Assembly (NCBI GenBank): GCA_014529385.2
Contig: CM043966.1
Coordinates: forward strand, 84,931,087-84,995,086
Direction of reading: 5' to 3'
Length of the DNA: 64,000 nucleotides
DNA from: Adiantum capillus-veneris
Lineage: Eukaryota; Streptophyta; Polypodiopsida; Polypodiales; Pteridaceae
In this document: positions 36,064-50,285 of the stretch, piece after piece
Numbering within the stretch: position 1 is the first letter of the stretch
Layout: each line of letters begins with the position of its first letter
Made by a program: the position numbers and the translations under genes
Notes under the pieces: generated by a model
What the model was told of the DNA's origin: nothing
What the model saw: only the letters and a program-made list of their open reading frames with translations
Databases searched by the model: none

Positions 36064-36344
36064 TATTTTTAATAATTTTTCAAAAATGCTAAAAAGTACA
36101 ATGAAATTATAGGTTAATTTATAATAAATGTAATTTTATTTAATCTATATTTGCAATTGCATGACATGGCACCTAGGTGGCATGTGAGTTGTCATTGCAT
36201 TTTTTAAAATTTTTAATATTTTTCTAAAAATGCTAAAGAGTACAATGAAATTATTAGTTAATTTTATAATAAATGCAATTTTATTTAATCTATATTTGCA
36301 ATTGCATGACATGGCACCTAGGTGCCATGTGAGTTGTCATTGCA
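36064..36344. repeat. tandem duplication of a ~140-bp AT-rich segment
   Basis: Copies at about 36064-36200 and 36205-36344 share AAAAATGCTAAA(A/G)AGTACAAT and ATTTGCAATTGCATGACATG and both end GTGAGTTGTCATTGCAT. The second copy contains the perfect 20-bp palindrome CATGGCACCTAGGTGCCATG at about 36310. Confidence 0.85.
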
Positions 36345-36730
36345 TGTGACATGGCATTCAAGCTGGCAGCTTATGTGGAGGGTGACGTTGACATCCATGT
36401 GAGGTGGCATGCAAGGTGGCAATCTACGTGGCAATGATTGCATAGTCCATGTAGGCTCCCATGCAAGGTGAGAGATTACATGGCGAGTGACTAGCCAATC
36501 CACTTAAGCTCACGAGCAAGGTGGCAACCTACATGGTGGTTGATGTGGCAATCATGTGAGGTGGATTGAGCATCAAGAATAAAGTGGTATGCAAGGTGGG
36601 CCACTTGGATGATGTGGCATGCAAGGTGGTAAGGTCAAATCTTTGATCTTGATGACATGGCATGCTACATGGGTGATGTGGGAAGTTGCCTATGTGGATC
36701 AGCACCCCATGACATGGCAATTACAACAAG
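36345..36730. repeat. degenerate GTGG-rich minisatellite
   Basis: Short motifs GGCATGCAAGGTGG, CATGTGAGGTGG and CTACATGGTGG recur about every 40 bp. They appear derived from the GACATGGCACCTAGGTGGC element to the left. Confidence 0.6.
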
Positions 36731-37489
36731 GATTGGGAGCCTCTCACCAAGATACCAATGAATGACAAGTGTCAAAAGCTCATGGCTTGGTACTCGCCCA
36801 ACCCTAACACTCCAAACCTCTATAGTTAACTAAAGAAAATTACATTAAAACAAGTGAAAAAGGATGTTAGGGTGCTCAGATTTAATCAAAATGTTTTCTA
36901 CAAACTATCTTGACGTAGCTCTATGACACAAGTGAAAATTGATTAGCTTAATATTAAATAAATTTATGCGATTTATTAAAGTTTCCATTACTGCTCCACT
37001 AAGAGGCTGAACTAGAATTCGAAGAAAGATCAGAAAGAAACAAACCATTGAAAGATTGTTTTTTTTTGCATGGCCACATCAACCATGATTTCATCTATCA
37101 AATGACTGTAGGATCTTGCAAGATGACATATAGATCGCCATATATCTGGGAAAGAAAACTAAAGGCATTAAGGGTAGGAAAATTGGCATTTGGAAATTCA
37201 TAGAAAATACATAAAAATTTCTAAAATTACCAAAAAAACTAGGTTAGGTTTGTCCATATGTCTTCTATTGATTGACAAAATATCTAGGCGTGATCCCTAC
37301 TTGTGTGAGAGATATAGACACATAGCCATAGGTGTGACAGGCAGTATCAAGCATGTGCTTGCACAAGAAAACAATACTCTAATGATGGAATATGGATTAT
37401 CAAAGCATGCCATTGCGTAGAAAACTAGGTGTTTTGTGTGGAAACCAAATCTTAGGTGAAGACAATGATGCTATCCCATGTTTTGTGAA
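36731..37489. other. no gene seen
   Basis: AT-rich. Probably contains the eroded 3' end of the adjacent copia element, but no LTR boundary could be placed. Confidence 0.35.
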
Positions 37490-38940
37490 AGATATTTGAT
37501 AAAAAAAGGGCATGTCTCTATGTTGTCTGGGTCATAGTAGAGTGCATAAAGTGGGTACACCTGATCATGCACACTATTACATGATAACAGACTTCTATGT
37601 GTTTTGACTTGGAGTGAAACATAGGGTTCTTTGCTAAATCAATTGCACTCTGACTATCATAATGGAACACTAGAGTCCGACTGATGCCAAGGTCTCCCAC
37701 TAGGTAAGCTAATCATACACGTGCCTAGCTAGCATCAAAAAATGCCCCATACGATGACTTGGTGGTAGAAGATGATGTGCAGTTTTGAACACATGATCTC
37801 CATGATACAATTGCTCCAACAAATAGGAATACATAGCCAGATGTGACTGTCTAGAATCCACACAACCCGCATAATTTGCATAAGTGTAACCCACAATGGA
37901 TGCACCATTACTCCCAAAACATAAGCACTTGTTGTCGATCGTACTTTTCAAGTATCGTAAAATATGTTTCGCTACTTCACAGTGCTTTCTGGTAGAATTT
38001 TCCATAAACCGACTAACCCCTCCCACTACAAATGAAATGGCTGGTCTTGTGGCTACCATGGCATACATAAGACTGCCAACTATAGAAGACTATGGCACCT
38101 TGGCAATTTTTGATTTCTAAACATCAAATTTAGGAGCATCACTACATATTAAAACGTTGCAAGACCTTGTGGATATATGTCTCTTGAGACAACTTGAGTA
38201 TTCCATGTTTCTTATCTCTCTTGATATGCATACCAAGAAAGTGATTAGCATCTCCCAAATCCTTCATAGCAAACTACATGCTAAGAGACTTTTTCAGTAA
38301 AGCAATCTCATCCTTGGATTTCCCAATAGCAAGGAGCATATCATCAACATAAGGTATCAGGATGATGAGTAATCCATTGTTTTGAGTTTCAAGTATACAA
38401 GTAGTGATCTTCTTACCTCCTTACATAACCTTGGGATAGCATATACTTATGAAGTTTCATATATCACTCGCTTGAGCATTGCTTTAAGTCATAAAATGTC
38501 TTTCTCAGTCTACACACCAGTTTTTTCATGCTACACTTATCAGATTTAACTTCAAAACCCTTTGGTTGTTTCATGTGGACAGCTTCATTTAGATCCCCAT
38601 GAAGGAATGTTGTCTTCACATCCATTTTGACCAATTCCATGTCCTCAGTGGCTACTAACCCAAGCACAAGATGAAATTTAGTTGTCTTAACCGTTGGAGA
38701 AAACTCTCATCAAAATGAATGCCTTTCTGTTGCTTGAAACCTTTAGAAACCAATATGGCCTTAGGCTCAATATCCTCTGATCTGTACTTCTTCTCGGACA
38801 CCCATTTTCAAGGCAAGGCTTGTTTGCCTTCAAGCAACTCTATCAACTCCCAAGTTTCACTTGCCTTAATCAAGTTGTGCTCAAATTGCATTGCCTGCTT
38901 CCACTTGATGCTATCTTCCATTTGAAAAACCTCTAGGTAT
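37490..38940 (-). pseudogene. pol: Ty1/copia reverse transcriptase and RNase H, decayed
   Basis: Minus-strand RT landmarks: IKASETWELIELLEGKQALP near 38870, ELVKMDVKTTFLHGDLNEAV (catalytic Asp region), MKQPKGFEV and LVCRLRKTFYDLKQC. The second catalytic region is badly eroded. Then come SLMYAMVATRPAISFVVGGV, SRFMENSTRKHCEVAKHILR and YLKSTIDNKCLCFG. RNase H shows VFHYDSQSAIDLAKNPMFHS, KSKHIEVCYHVI and, after a frameshift, VHDQVYPLYALYYDPDNIET. This order (IN before RT) is diagnostic of copia. Many stops and shifts. Confidence 0.88.
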
Positions 38941-40428
38941 TAGGTAGGCTCACCACAATCAGTGACTAATAAGTATTCTAACCCTTGTTGAAAATGCTTT
39001 GGAGCATGAGATACACGTATATAACTCCTCATTGCCTAATTGATGGGCTTCGCTCTTTGATGAGTACTAGCTCTCTCTGGAGCAATCTATGAAGTAGTAC
39101 TAGTGGAAGGTGCATCACTAGCAGATTGAGCATTCTGTGAAATTGGACTTGAGGCTACGTCCTCGAGTCACACTATGAGTTACTCAACTTCCTTGAATAG
39201 TTTTTTGTGCAACTTAGACTCATTTCACTTGTGAGCTGTCCATCACTCTATGATATTTCAAGTGCCAAAGATGATAACCCATCTCTCCATCTGTATCGTA
39301 ACCAATGAAAATGTACTTGTGTGACTTAGGGTCTAGCTTCTTCTTGAGCTCTTTAGGAACATGTGAAAATGCCTCACACCCAAGCACACACAATCTATCA
39401 CAATTGGGCTTTTACTTGTCTATATCTCGTGTAGAAGTCTATAGCCCAATGGAGTACTAAGTGACATGTTAATGATATGCACCGCTATCATAATAGCCTC
39501 TCTCCAAAATTCTCAAGGAAGATTCACCATAAATAGCATAGACGTGACCCTCTCTTGAATAGTTCTATTTATGCCATTCTGAGTAGGTGTATAAGGCATA
39601 GTAAATTGTCTCCTAATATCTCGCTTGCTACAAAAGCACTTGAACTCAAAGGTTACATACTCTCCTCTGTTGTCATTGCACAATGCTTTCACTTCTTGCT
39701 TGAATAATTCTCAACCATGTCAAGGAATTTTTGGAAGACATTAAAGACTTTGTCTTTCCCCTTCAAGAGTTATACCCACACCTTACGAGTAGAGTCATGT
39801 TTGAAAGTAAGAAAGTATAATCTCTCCCCTAAAGATCTATGAGACATAGGCCCGCATAGATCACTATGGACTAAGTTGAGAGAACTCCCTAATTTCCTAT
39901 CTAACGGTGTTGAGGTAAGCCTTGTCTATTTCCCATAGATGCAATCCTCACACAAACTAAACTCAGAGCAATTTAAGACAAGGATATAACCAGAACACTA
40001 AAGTTGCTTCATTCCTTTCTGACTCATATGACCAAGCCGGCTATGCCACAACTCTCTAGATGTTAGCTTGGCCACATAAATGGAATGATCTTTCATAGAA
40101 GAGACAAACAGTGAATATAATGAGCCACAATTTTGACATTTAAGCATGACCAAATTCTTGTTTCTGACCATCTAAGAAGCATTGCCAAAAATTGTGGTGC
40201 ATCTAAGATCATACAGTTCTCTCACTCACACCAATCTTCCAGTGAGCTTTGGCACATTTCATACACCTTTCAACATAGAGCTAGTACCATTGCATGCATA
40301 ATTTCACATCTCCAATGTCGCATATGTGAAGCTGATAAGAATCACCCAGCTTAATAGAAGCATGTGTAATAGCATAACTAGAGAATCACTCCTTATGAGG
40401 AGTCACATGAAAGCTAGCACCTGAGTGA
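38941..40428 (-). pseudogene. pol: Ty1/copia protease and integrase, decayed
   Basis: Starting from the right, the protease shows SGASFHVTPHKE (D-S-G-A type) at about 40420. The GAG-pre-integrase is ELWHSRLGHMSQKGMKQL near 40050. The integrase is LGSSLNLVHSDLCGPMSHRS (first catalytic Asp), then ERLYFLTFKHDSTRKVWV and HCAMTTEESM. Stops are frequent. The protease is cut at 40428/40429 by the LTR of another copia element. No gag of this element is seen beyond it. Confidence 0.85.
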
Positions 40429-40748
40429 TGTTGGGGTGTGATTTTTGTTGCACCTCAAAGCCATGTGAAAGGCCTCTGCATATCATTTTCTTATGTGTCA
40501 TTGTTGTTGGCAAATTGAATGATATGTGTGCCTAGTTGGATAGATCCCATGATGTCACCAAGGCTTATGTGGATATGCTATTTTTCCCTATTTAAGAGTA
40601 CCCTTTGTACTCATTTCAATGTAATGCATTCTATTATTTTTGCATCAACACTCTCTCTACTGTCATGAGTATTAGTCTTGTAATTATGCTCTACTTAATT
40701 ATGCTTAAGTGAAGAATGGCTCTCCTACTAACCCACCATAAATCAACA
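40429..40748 (+). repeat. copia-type LTR, 320 bp
   Basis: Starts TGTTGGGGTGTG and ends CCATAAATCAACA. It has a TATTTAAG box near 40580, followed by a T-rich R/U5-like part. The primer site TTGGCATCAGAGC (one change from TGGTATCAGAGC) follows at 40750-40762. No second copy of this LTR is present in the window. Confidence 0.85.
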
Positions 40749-40762
40749 ATTGGCATCAGAGC

Positions 40763-42142
40763 TTATGGTTAGATTAGCATCTCTCTAGTCACAACAATTA
40801 GGTCCTAGACATAACACCTCTATGCTAGATTTTGTGAGTCCCCTCTTGCTCACAAGATCGAATCAATTGCTTTGGATTTGCATTTAGATTAGCACTAATT
40901 TACTTGCTAATTGCTCTTGTTTTGGGCAAGTTCATGGCTTGATGCCTAGAGCCACTACCCTCACATGAGTGATTGCAATAGGTTTTGGGCACAACAAGTA
41001 CATGCTATAGCCTAATTTTGCTTTATCCACTAATTGGTTGTGGTAAATTGTGCCCCTATTGATTCAATTCTGGCTAATTATTGAATAATTAGTGATAATT
41101 TGGCTCTATATTTACCTGATTTTCCATGGTTTATTTCTTGATCTTGTTCCATTAACAAAAACCCCATCTCAAATCTTCAATTGGGTGTGCATATAGCTCT
41201 CTATTTAGGCTTCAATTACTATCCCCAAGCACTAAAATCAAGCTTAATTAGCCCCACTAATCGCCCCTTTAATCATGTGTGTGTGTGGGGCTATATGGAC
41301 AAATGGGTGTGAGAGCCACCTCTTACAAGGTGTAACTAGCCTTCTAACCAAATTGGGCTAACTGGCTCTAGAGCTGACCAACAGACTTCAGAGAACGTGC
41401 TCAACTACATTATATTCTTCACTTTTGGGTCCGGTCAAATGGAAGTCACCAACCGAGTCCTTCTTCTCCCTGCTTCCAAGCATGTCTGTCCGACTATGCC
41501 ATCCAGCCACCGCTATCCACCCATCTGATAGAACTACCCGATTGTTTTTTTTCAATGCGTCTGTTTCTCACTACCATCCAATTGTGTCGTCCTGTCACAC
41601 TGCCAACCGAATAGACCGGCTCACCCGTGTGCGCTACCTTGGTGATTCCTTGTTCACTATCTCGGCCAACCGACGAACAATGAGCCACTCCATAGGCCTT
41701 GTTCCTTTGTGGCTTACAAGCCTCCTAGGTCCTAAGGCTCAAGAGCCCATAGGCCCCTAAGCCTCAAGAGCTACACCTCTTACTCACGACCTAGACACTA
41801 TCCCCACCAATAGCAGGTACAAAGTCTTTTTGCAAGGCTCTTCAACCCCCGTATCTCATTACAGACTCCTCCACACTCATCAGTTTTCACAACCACTTAT
41901 TTGATCTTTATGCTATGATATGGGGGCTCTTCAAACCCTGTATGTCATTATAGACTTTCACACTCATCAATTTGCACAACCAATTATTTGATTTGTATGC
42001 TATCATCATGCATAGTGATGTTCTCATTTTGGTATAAATTACACAAGGACTAGACATTGCCCAACCACCCTGATAAGACCTTCCTTGCATCATGAAAAAA
42101 CAATTATGGATAGTTGTAATGCCACTCACAGAGGATGACAGA
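40763..42142. other. 5' leader region of the plus-strand copia element
   Basis: About 1.4 kb between primer site and gag with no supported ORF. A GC-richer segment at 41425-41760 is open for 111 codons but lacks a motif. Two related phrases (TATGATATGGGGGCTCTTCA and CGTATCTCATTACAGACT types) repeat near 41850 and 41930. Confidence 0.4.
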
Positions 42143-42547
42143 CATTAGGTAAAATTTGGACTCTCAAATGGGGCCTATAAGGAGGCTTGTTGACTCTCCC
42201 TTGTCTTATGCAAAGTGGGCGATCCGACGAAGTACATAAAGACTTCGTCAAAACCCTATGAAGTGACATATCATTGGAAAGGTTTGAATAAGTAGGTTAT
42301 AGATCTTCAAACTTCGACAAATTTGGAGTTGATTTGCTCAAGTATGGGTTCCCCACTAAAACTGTGACGTGGCAGAAGATTCCATTTATAAGACAGAGAT
42401 GTCACATCACAAAATAGAATTTTCTAGACTATGAATAATCTGATGGTGTGATGTATATCAATAGAAAGCTCTTAAAGAGTACATTCTAATTGTACAAGGC
42501 TCGACATGCTTACAAGGCCCCTTTGAGAGTCCATATTTTACCTAATG
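42143..42547. mobile_element. ~405-bp TIR element (MITE-like)
   Basis: Terminal inverted repeats of about 35 bp: left CATTAGGTAAAATTTGGACT then CTCAAATGGGGCC; right is its complement with few mismatches (GGCCCCTTTGAGAGTCC then ATATTTTACCTAATG). The interior lacks coding sequence. Target duplication is not resolved; the flanks GATGACAGA and GTAGAGACA are not convincing. It sits in the leader/gag region of the plus-strand copia element. Confidence 0.75.
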
Positions 42548-42559
42548 GTAGAGACACGA

Positions 42560-43127
42560 CACATCCTAGTACAATTTGTAGCCAAAGATGAACAAGCACT
42601 GGGTGTTTTACTCACTTATCTTGACAAAAACTATGTGCACTATTTATAAGATTACACCACTGCACATTAGACATGGATCACCTTAGAAAGACACTTTGGG
42701 GCAATTGCTAAACACTTCAAGATTGCTTTAAAAATGCAACTCTATGGATTAATCATGGAGCCAAGTGAAGACTTATCATCTCTTATAAATAGGCTCAAAA
42801 GCATTTTCACATAGCTTGTATACATTCAAGGCCCAGTAGATAAAGAAGATCAAGTAATTGTCCTTCTCAAAGTAGTACCTAATGTAGATTATGCCCAAGT
42901 TGTCACTATCTTAAAGGAAAAGGATCCAATACCCAATTTGCAATATGTCACCAACTCTTTGCAACAACATGAGAGGAAGATGAGGGAATCAAGTGGAATA
43001 TTTGATGTGGTGTCTTCTTCGAGATACAAATCCAAGAATCTCAAGTGCCAAATTTATGGGAGAACCAACCATGTCTCTAAAGGTTGCTTTCAAGCCAACC
43101 CTTGCAAATACTGTGGGAGGGCAAGGT
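42560..43127 (+). pseudogene. gag: copia gag (UBN2-type) with degenerate zinc knuckle
   Basis: The reading continues with few stops: DEQALGVLLTYLDKNYVHYL, TLERHFGAIAKHFKIAL-like, QLYGLIMEPSEDLSSLINRL, VYIQGPVDKEDQVIVLLKVV, NVDYAQVVTILKEKDPIPNL. This is the helical gag of copia elements. The knuckle reads CQIYGRTNHVSKGC, so the second Cys of C-X2-C-X4-H-X4-C is Tyr. After KYCGRA at 43127 the sequence changes abruptly to a gypsy fragment. Confidence 0.8.
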
Positions 43128-43904
43128 AATGGCCAAGGGTAAGATGAAGATAGAAGCAGAAGCAATGGGAGTAAAGCGTGCATGGCACAGAGGGGTGAAG
43201 GTAACCGCGCAAGGAGAGACTTCAAAGAGGTCGTCGAGGTCACAACGTAAAATTGACATTGTGGATTTTGCACTTGGTAAAATTTTTCACCCGTATGACT
43301 TGGTTTAGGATGTGTCTGCATAGGGACCATATATCACTTGGCCTTTACTAATTCTCCTCACACCCAAAGTACGGAGGCAATGCCAGACAAAGATGGTAAT
43401 CATAAGAAAATCACAATCCAAGATGGCTGGGGCCATCTCAGGGAGAAATCTAGACAACATTCTACCAGCGATGGATGCCCACATCAAGGGGCAGCGGATA
43501 TCCAATATCTACATATATCATGGAGAACAAATTTGTATCATGAGTGAGTAAATGATTCATCATTTGGGGCTGCAGGTAAGTAGACCGGCACCATGTCAAG
43601 CCAACATGGAAAACAACGTCAAGGTAAAATGTGTACGAATTGTGAATGCGGTTAGGGTTAAGGACTTTGACACCGAAGAAGATTTGGATATATTTGTCAT
43701 TCCACACAAGGGGGGGGGCTATCCAATCATCCTGGGTAGGCCATGTCTTATGGCTATGCAAGCAAAGCAAGACTCGGGCACACAGACATGCTCCCAATGA
43801 AGAATGCAAAAGGTAAGGAGATACTCTACACAACATGAAGATTAGTGAGCAGCGCGACATAAAACTTGAGACCAGAGAAGATGAGTTCTCTAGAAACTTG
43901 GAAT
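43128..43904 (+). pseudogene. Ty3/gypsy gag end and protease fragment
   Basis: Homologous to 27359-28410: KIDIVDFALGKIFHPYDLV, NLDNILPAMDAHIKGQRISN, then a protease core with IYIYHGEQICIMSE. The catalytic D-S/T-G is replaced by YHGE, so it is inactive. It ends with DLDIFVIPHKGGGYPIILGR. It is joined to copia gag on the left and cut by an LTR end at 43905 on the right. Confidence 0.8.
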
Positions 43905-44328
<424 letters not shown>

Positions 44329-44539
44329 TCATATAACTTAAATCCCATAATTTAGATGCTTAACAATCCAACTATATTCATTAGTTGATGGTATGTACAA
44401 TGGTTATTACAAACGATTATCAGCATGCTTTGTAGGAGATTAACCAGACCCGTGTGGGATCAACCGGTCCACCCATCCACCTTCTCCCCTACGAACAGAT
44501 GGAATCCTCTTCATATGAGCAAGCCAGAACACCTACACC

Positions 44540-44640
44540 ATGCCTTAAGAAAGAGGAGCCATGGTTAGGCCGCTTCGCCTCAGTCCAAGGGTTCGAGCTC
44601 TCAAAGGATCCTAGGTACCCAATGGTGGCAGGGTATCAAC
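44540..44640 (+). other. possible tRNA-derived (SINE-like) head
   Basis: ATGGTTAGGCCGC followed by GGGTTCGAGCTCTC resembles Pol III A- and B-box spacing in plant SINEs. Neither box is perfect and no SINE tail is identified. Confidence 0.25.
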
Positions 44641-47016
<2,376 letters not shown>

Positions 47017-48362
47017 TTCACACTAGGTTGGTACTGGGACACTTTTATATCCTGGGACACTTTTATGTCCTGTTAAGTGACCGTTTTCCTTGAATTATGT
47101 CAAGAGTTTCAAAATGGATTTTGAGGTGCTATCTATCTAGAAAGTTTTCTCATGAGCTGAAAAAAACTCGACATTTTTTTGGAATATCAATTCCATCTTT
47201 AACATTGTCCTTGCAAAACATTTCACAACCTAAACTGTGTGAAAAAACGGGTCCTGTTTTTGGCTTTTTTCAACTTTTTGCAACTATACCACTCTAGAAT
47301 TCATGTTTGTGAGGTCTATAATGCTAGAGAACTATCTTTAGTAGTCCTCAACATGTCCTGATGCTTCTAGGGAGAAATAAATACTAAAGTTGTAAGTTAT
47401 GACCAAATTACAAAAACTGTCAAATCCTGTTTTTAAGCCAATTTTAGCTCTTCTATGATTTTTTTGTTGGATTTCATGATATCCAAATGCATGTTTGATT
47501 TTCTATGTCGCATACTGTAACATAAAGCTAACCTTCCTTGAGTTTTGGGGCACCTAATACCCTATTTTTCATAGTACACAACGATGGTTGATTTTTTCAA
47601 TTATAGAAGAAAACGAAACATTCTAGTATATCAAGTATAGCTTTTTCAATATTGTTAGTTTCTTGTGATAACTACATGCATTTTGTAGGTAGTAACCATA
47701 TCTAGTCATAAGTATCAAATTTGGCTAGATATTGAATAGTTTCTATGGGATTCTACAACTCATAATGTTGAACCCAGTTTTTTCATGTTTGCTGTATATA
47801 GCACTTCATCTTTGTCCCCAAGATTCCCCTTAGTAAGAGATGTATTATTCTTTTGACATGCTCCATGGCTCCTTATGAACCTAAAGGACAATAGGGAACT
47901 AAGAAAGCATGCATATATTATTTGTATTGAGTGTGGCTATAGAAACTTTCATGATAGGTTTGCAAAATGGTAAAAATTCAACTTTTTTGTACCTATTTCT
48001 TTTGGCAAAACAAAAAATAGTGAGTGAGAAGCAATCATATGTTCTGATCGCCAACCCATTGAAGTTAACTAGGGAATTTATCTCAAGTCCTACAAAAATC
48101 CCTAATCTTATTTTTATGCAACAAAACGTAAGAAATGACTGTTTTGATGAAAATTCACTGTTCATCAACTTTGGAGGCTTGGTGTGACCAAAAGACGAGA
48201 AATTTTACAAGTTTCTTATTTTTTCCATGTTTAGTAGGCCTTGAACTATAACCTCATGAAAGGATTTTACAAAATGAGTGAATCTACTATGGTTTTGGAG
48301 GTTTTTTTCAAAACCCTGAAAGGACACTTTTATGTCCTGTTAGGTTACCAACCTAGTGTTAA
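47017..48362 (+). mobile_element. TTAA-type element, copy C (1346 bp)
   Basis: Same orientation as copy A. Left end TTCA-CACTAGGTTGGTAC, right end GGTTACCAACCTAGTG-TTAA; the left TTAA has mutated to TTCA. The left subterminal palindrome is duplicated in tandem (GGGACACTTTTATATCCT then GGGACACTTTTATGTCCT), accounting for the 15 extra bases relative to copies A and B. Internal sequence matches copy A throughout (for example ACGGGTCCTGTTTTTGG near 47248). No transposase. Confidence 0.85.
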
Positions 48363-48507
48363 GCCTCTTTTGAGTTTATTTTTCTGGTTCTAGTCACGTA
48401 TCATGAAATTAGGATGAAGGAGCTTATAAGGTATCAATTACAATCCACTCCTATAATTTAGAAAAATTTCCTAAATTTTAGGAAGGCTATTTTTTAGGGA
48501 TCTTACA
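48363..48507 (-). repeat. start of chromovirus 3' LTR, interrupted by TTAA element C
   Basis: On the minus strand a polypurine tract (ACTGGGAGAA, ending at 48508) is followed by TGTAAGATCCC at 48507, the expected LTR start. The LTR runs left until the TTAA element at 48362. The remainder presumably continues left of 47017. No matching 5' LTR was found right of the element. Confidence 0.6.
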
Positions 48508-48559
48508 TTCTCCCAGTCTTGAAAATTCGAGGTGTCATCACCTCGAGATAAACTGAGGA

Positions 48560-49616
48560 AAATTATGTACAAGTAAATCTTCACATTCCCACAAGTAGCA
48601 TCTTCTACTGGGTATGCAGTCCATTTGATCAAATGTTCAGTGATAGTACGGTTCCTGAGAGGCTTATTTTGAGTTTGAAGAATCTATTAAGGATAAACCT
48701 CAAAGGTGGCATCTTCAGTAGTAGAAAGATGAGAGTCATCAAGAGTGTTGTTTGGGTCTGAGACATACTTCTTTAAGAGGCTAACATGAAACACATTTTG
48801 TACCTTAATGTGAGTAGGAAGTTGTAACCTGCAGGCTTGATCATTCACCTTTTTGATAATGGGATAAGGTCCACAATATCGTGCACTAAGCTTCTTACAT
48901 GATCCAGTCTTGAGTGAACTAGGTTTAGGTTTGACTCTGAGAAAAACCATATCTCCTTCTTGAAATAAACGATGAGATCTTTTTGGGTCAGCGTAACTCG
49001 TTTGTCTATCTTGGGTAGCTTTGATGTCTTGTCTAATTAATCGTGTTTGAGTTTCCATTTCATCAAGCATGTCTCTGGAAGATTCAACTTTAATAAGAGG
49101 GTCTCTCTATTTAAGTGGAGTAAGACAATCATACCCATAAAGTGCCTTGAATGGAGACATACCTATACTTCTGTGGTACGAAGAATTATATGCAAACTCA
49201 ACTAAGTATAGATATCGAGTCCACTTAGTAAGTTCATGCATGCAATATGCACGAAGCATGTCTTCTATGACTTGATTTGTCCACTCTATTTGGCCATCTG
49301 TTTGAGGATGATAGGCTGTGTTGAATGCTAATTCTGTACCAGTTGATGCGAACAAAGCTTTCCAAAAATTTGAAGTGAATTTAGTATCACGATCAGAGAC
49401 TATTCTTCGGGGTAATCCATGATATGTAAAGACACCTTTCATGAATATATAAGCAATTTTCTTAGCTGTATTAGTTGTCTTTACTGGGAAAATATGGGTC
49501 ATCTTAGTAAGCATATCAACAATGACAAAGATGGAATCATATCCCATGGACGATGGAAGTCCTGTAATGAAATCCATAGATATGCATTCCCACTTCATTT
49601 GTGGACCATCAATAGG
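48560..49616 (-). CDS. pol: chromovirus integrase with chromodomain
   Basis: The integrase core is intact in one frame (49107-49598). It has the first Asp in MKWECISMDFITGLPSS, the second in RRIVSDRDTKFTSNFW, and the Glu in TDGQIEWTNQVIEDML, then MSPFKALYGYDCLTPLK. A short gap with one frame break leads to QTRLIRQDIKATQDRQTSYA and the GPY module (LSARYCGPYPIIKKV, NVFHVSLLKKYV). A chromodomain follows (ILQTQNKPLRNRTITEHLIK, then WTAYPVEDATCG), entered through two in-frame stops. Chromodomain-bearing integrases of plant chromoviruses direct insertion to marked chromatin. This is the best-preserved integrase in the window, but stops near 48680 would truncate the chromodomain. Confidence 0.9.
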
Positions 49617-50285
49617 CTATAGCTTTCCTGGATAATGAACCCTTTCAGCTTTGATTCTTTGACATGAGAGACATCGATTTACGTAGTCAAGAATATCCCT
49701 TTTTAAGCCTGGCCAAAAGAAACTCTGGCGTAAAGAGTGATACATCTTAATATAACCTGGGTGAGCAGCTATAGGGATATCGTGAGCTTCTTTAAGAATT
49801 GAATCATTTAATTCTTTGTGGTGAGGGACGCATAGGCGACTACTAAAATATAAGCTATCACCATCTATGTTGAATCCCTTAACCTGCCTATCTTCTCGTT
49901 CAGTTCTATATTGAAGGTTGAGAAGATGTCGTATCTTTGAGTAGTAAGGATCTTGAGGCATAAATTGATGGACCTCCTCCATAATGGAAGCTTGGGTGAC
50001 AGTAACTGTACTAAGAGTACTTTTCTTGCTCAAAGAATCAGCAACCAAGTTCTCCTTCCCTGTTCTGTATTCTATACCAAAATCATTTTCACAAAGCGTT
50101 TCCATCCATCTGCATTGACGCATATTTAGATCTGGCTGAGTGAATATCCACTTAAGGCTTTTATGGTCTGTATGAAGTTCAAACCTGCGACATAAAAGAT
50201 AAATTGCCTCCATAGTTTAACAGCATGAACTATTGCCAATCGTTGAAGGTCATGCGTGGGGTAATTTAATTCATGTAAGTGTAAT
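49617..50285 (-). CDS. pol: chromovirus RNase H end and integrase zinc domain
   Basis: One 198-codon frame contains LHTDHKSLKWIFTQPDLNMR and QCRWMETLCENDFGIEYRTG, then KENLVADSLSKK (RNase H end). The integrase HHCC domain has AHPGYIKMYHSLRQSFFWPG and LDYVNRCLSCQRIKAE. A frame break near 50215 separates it from the RNase H start, where FIVLIDASGQAIGAVLSQDG carries the first catalytic Asp. Confidence 0.9.
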
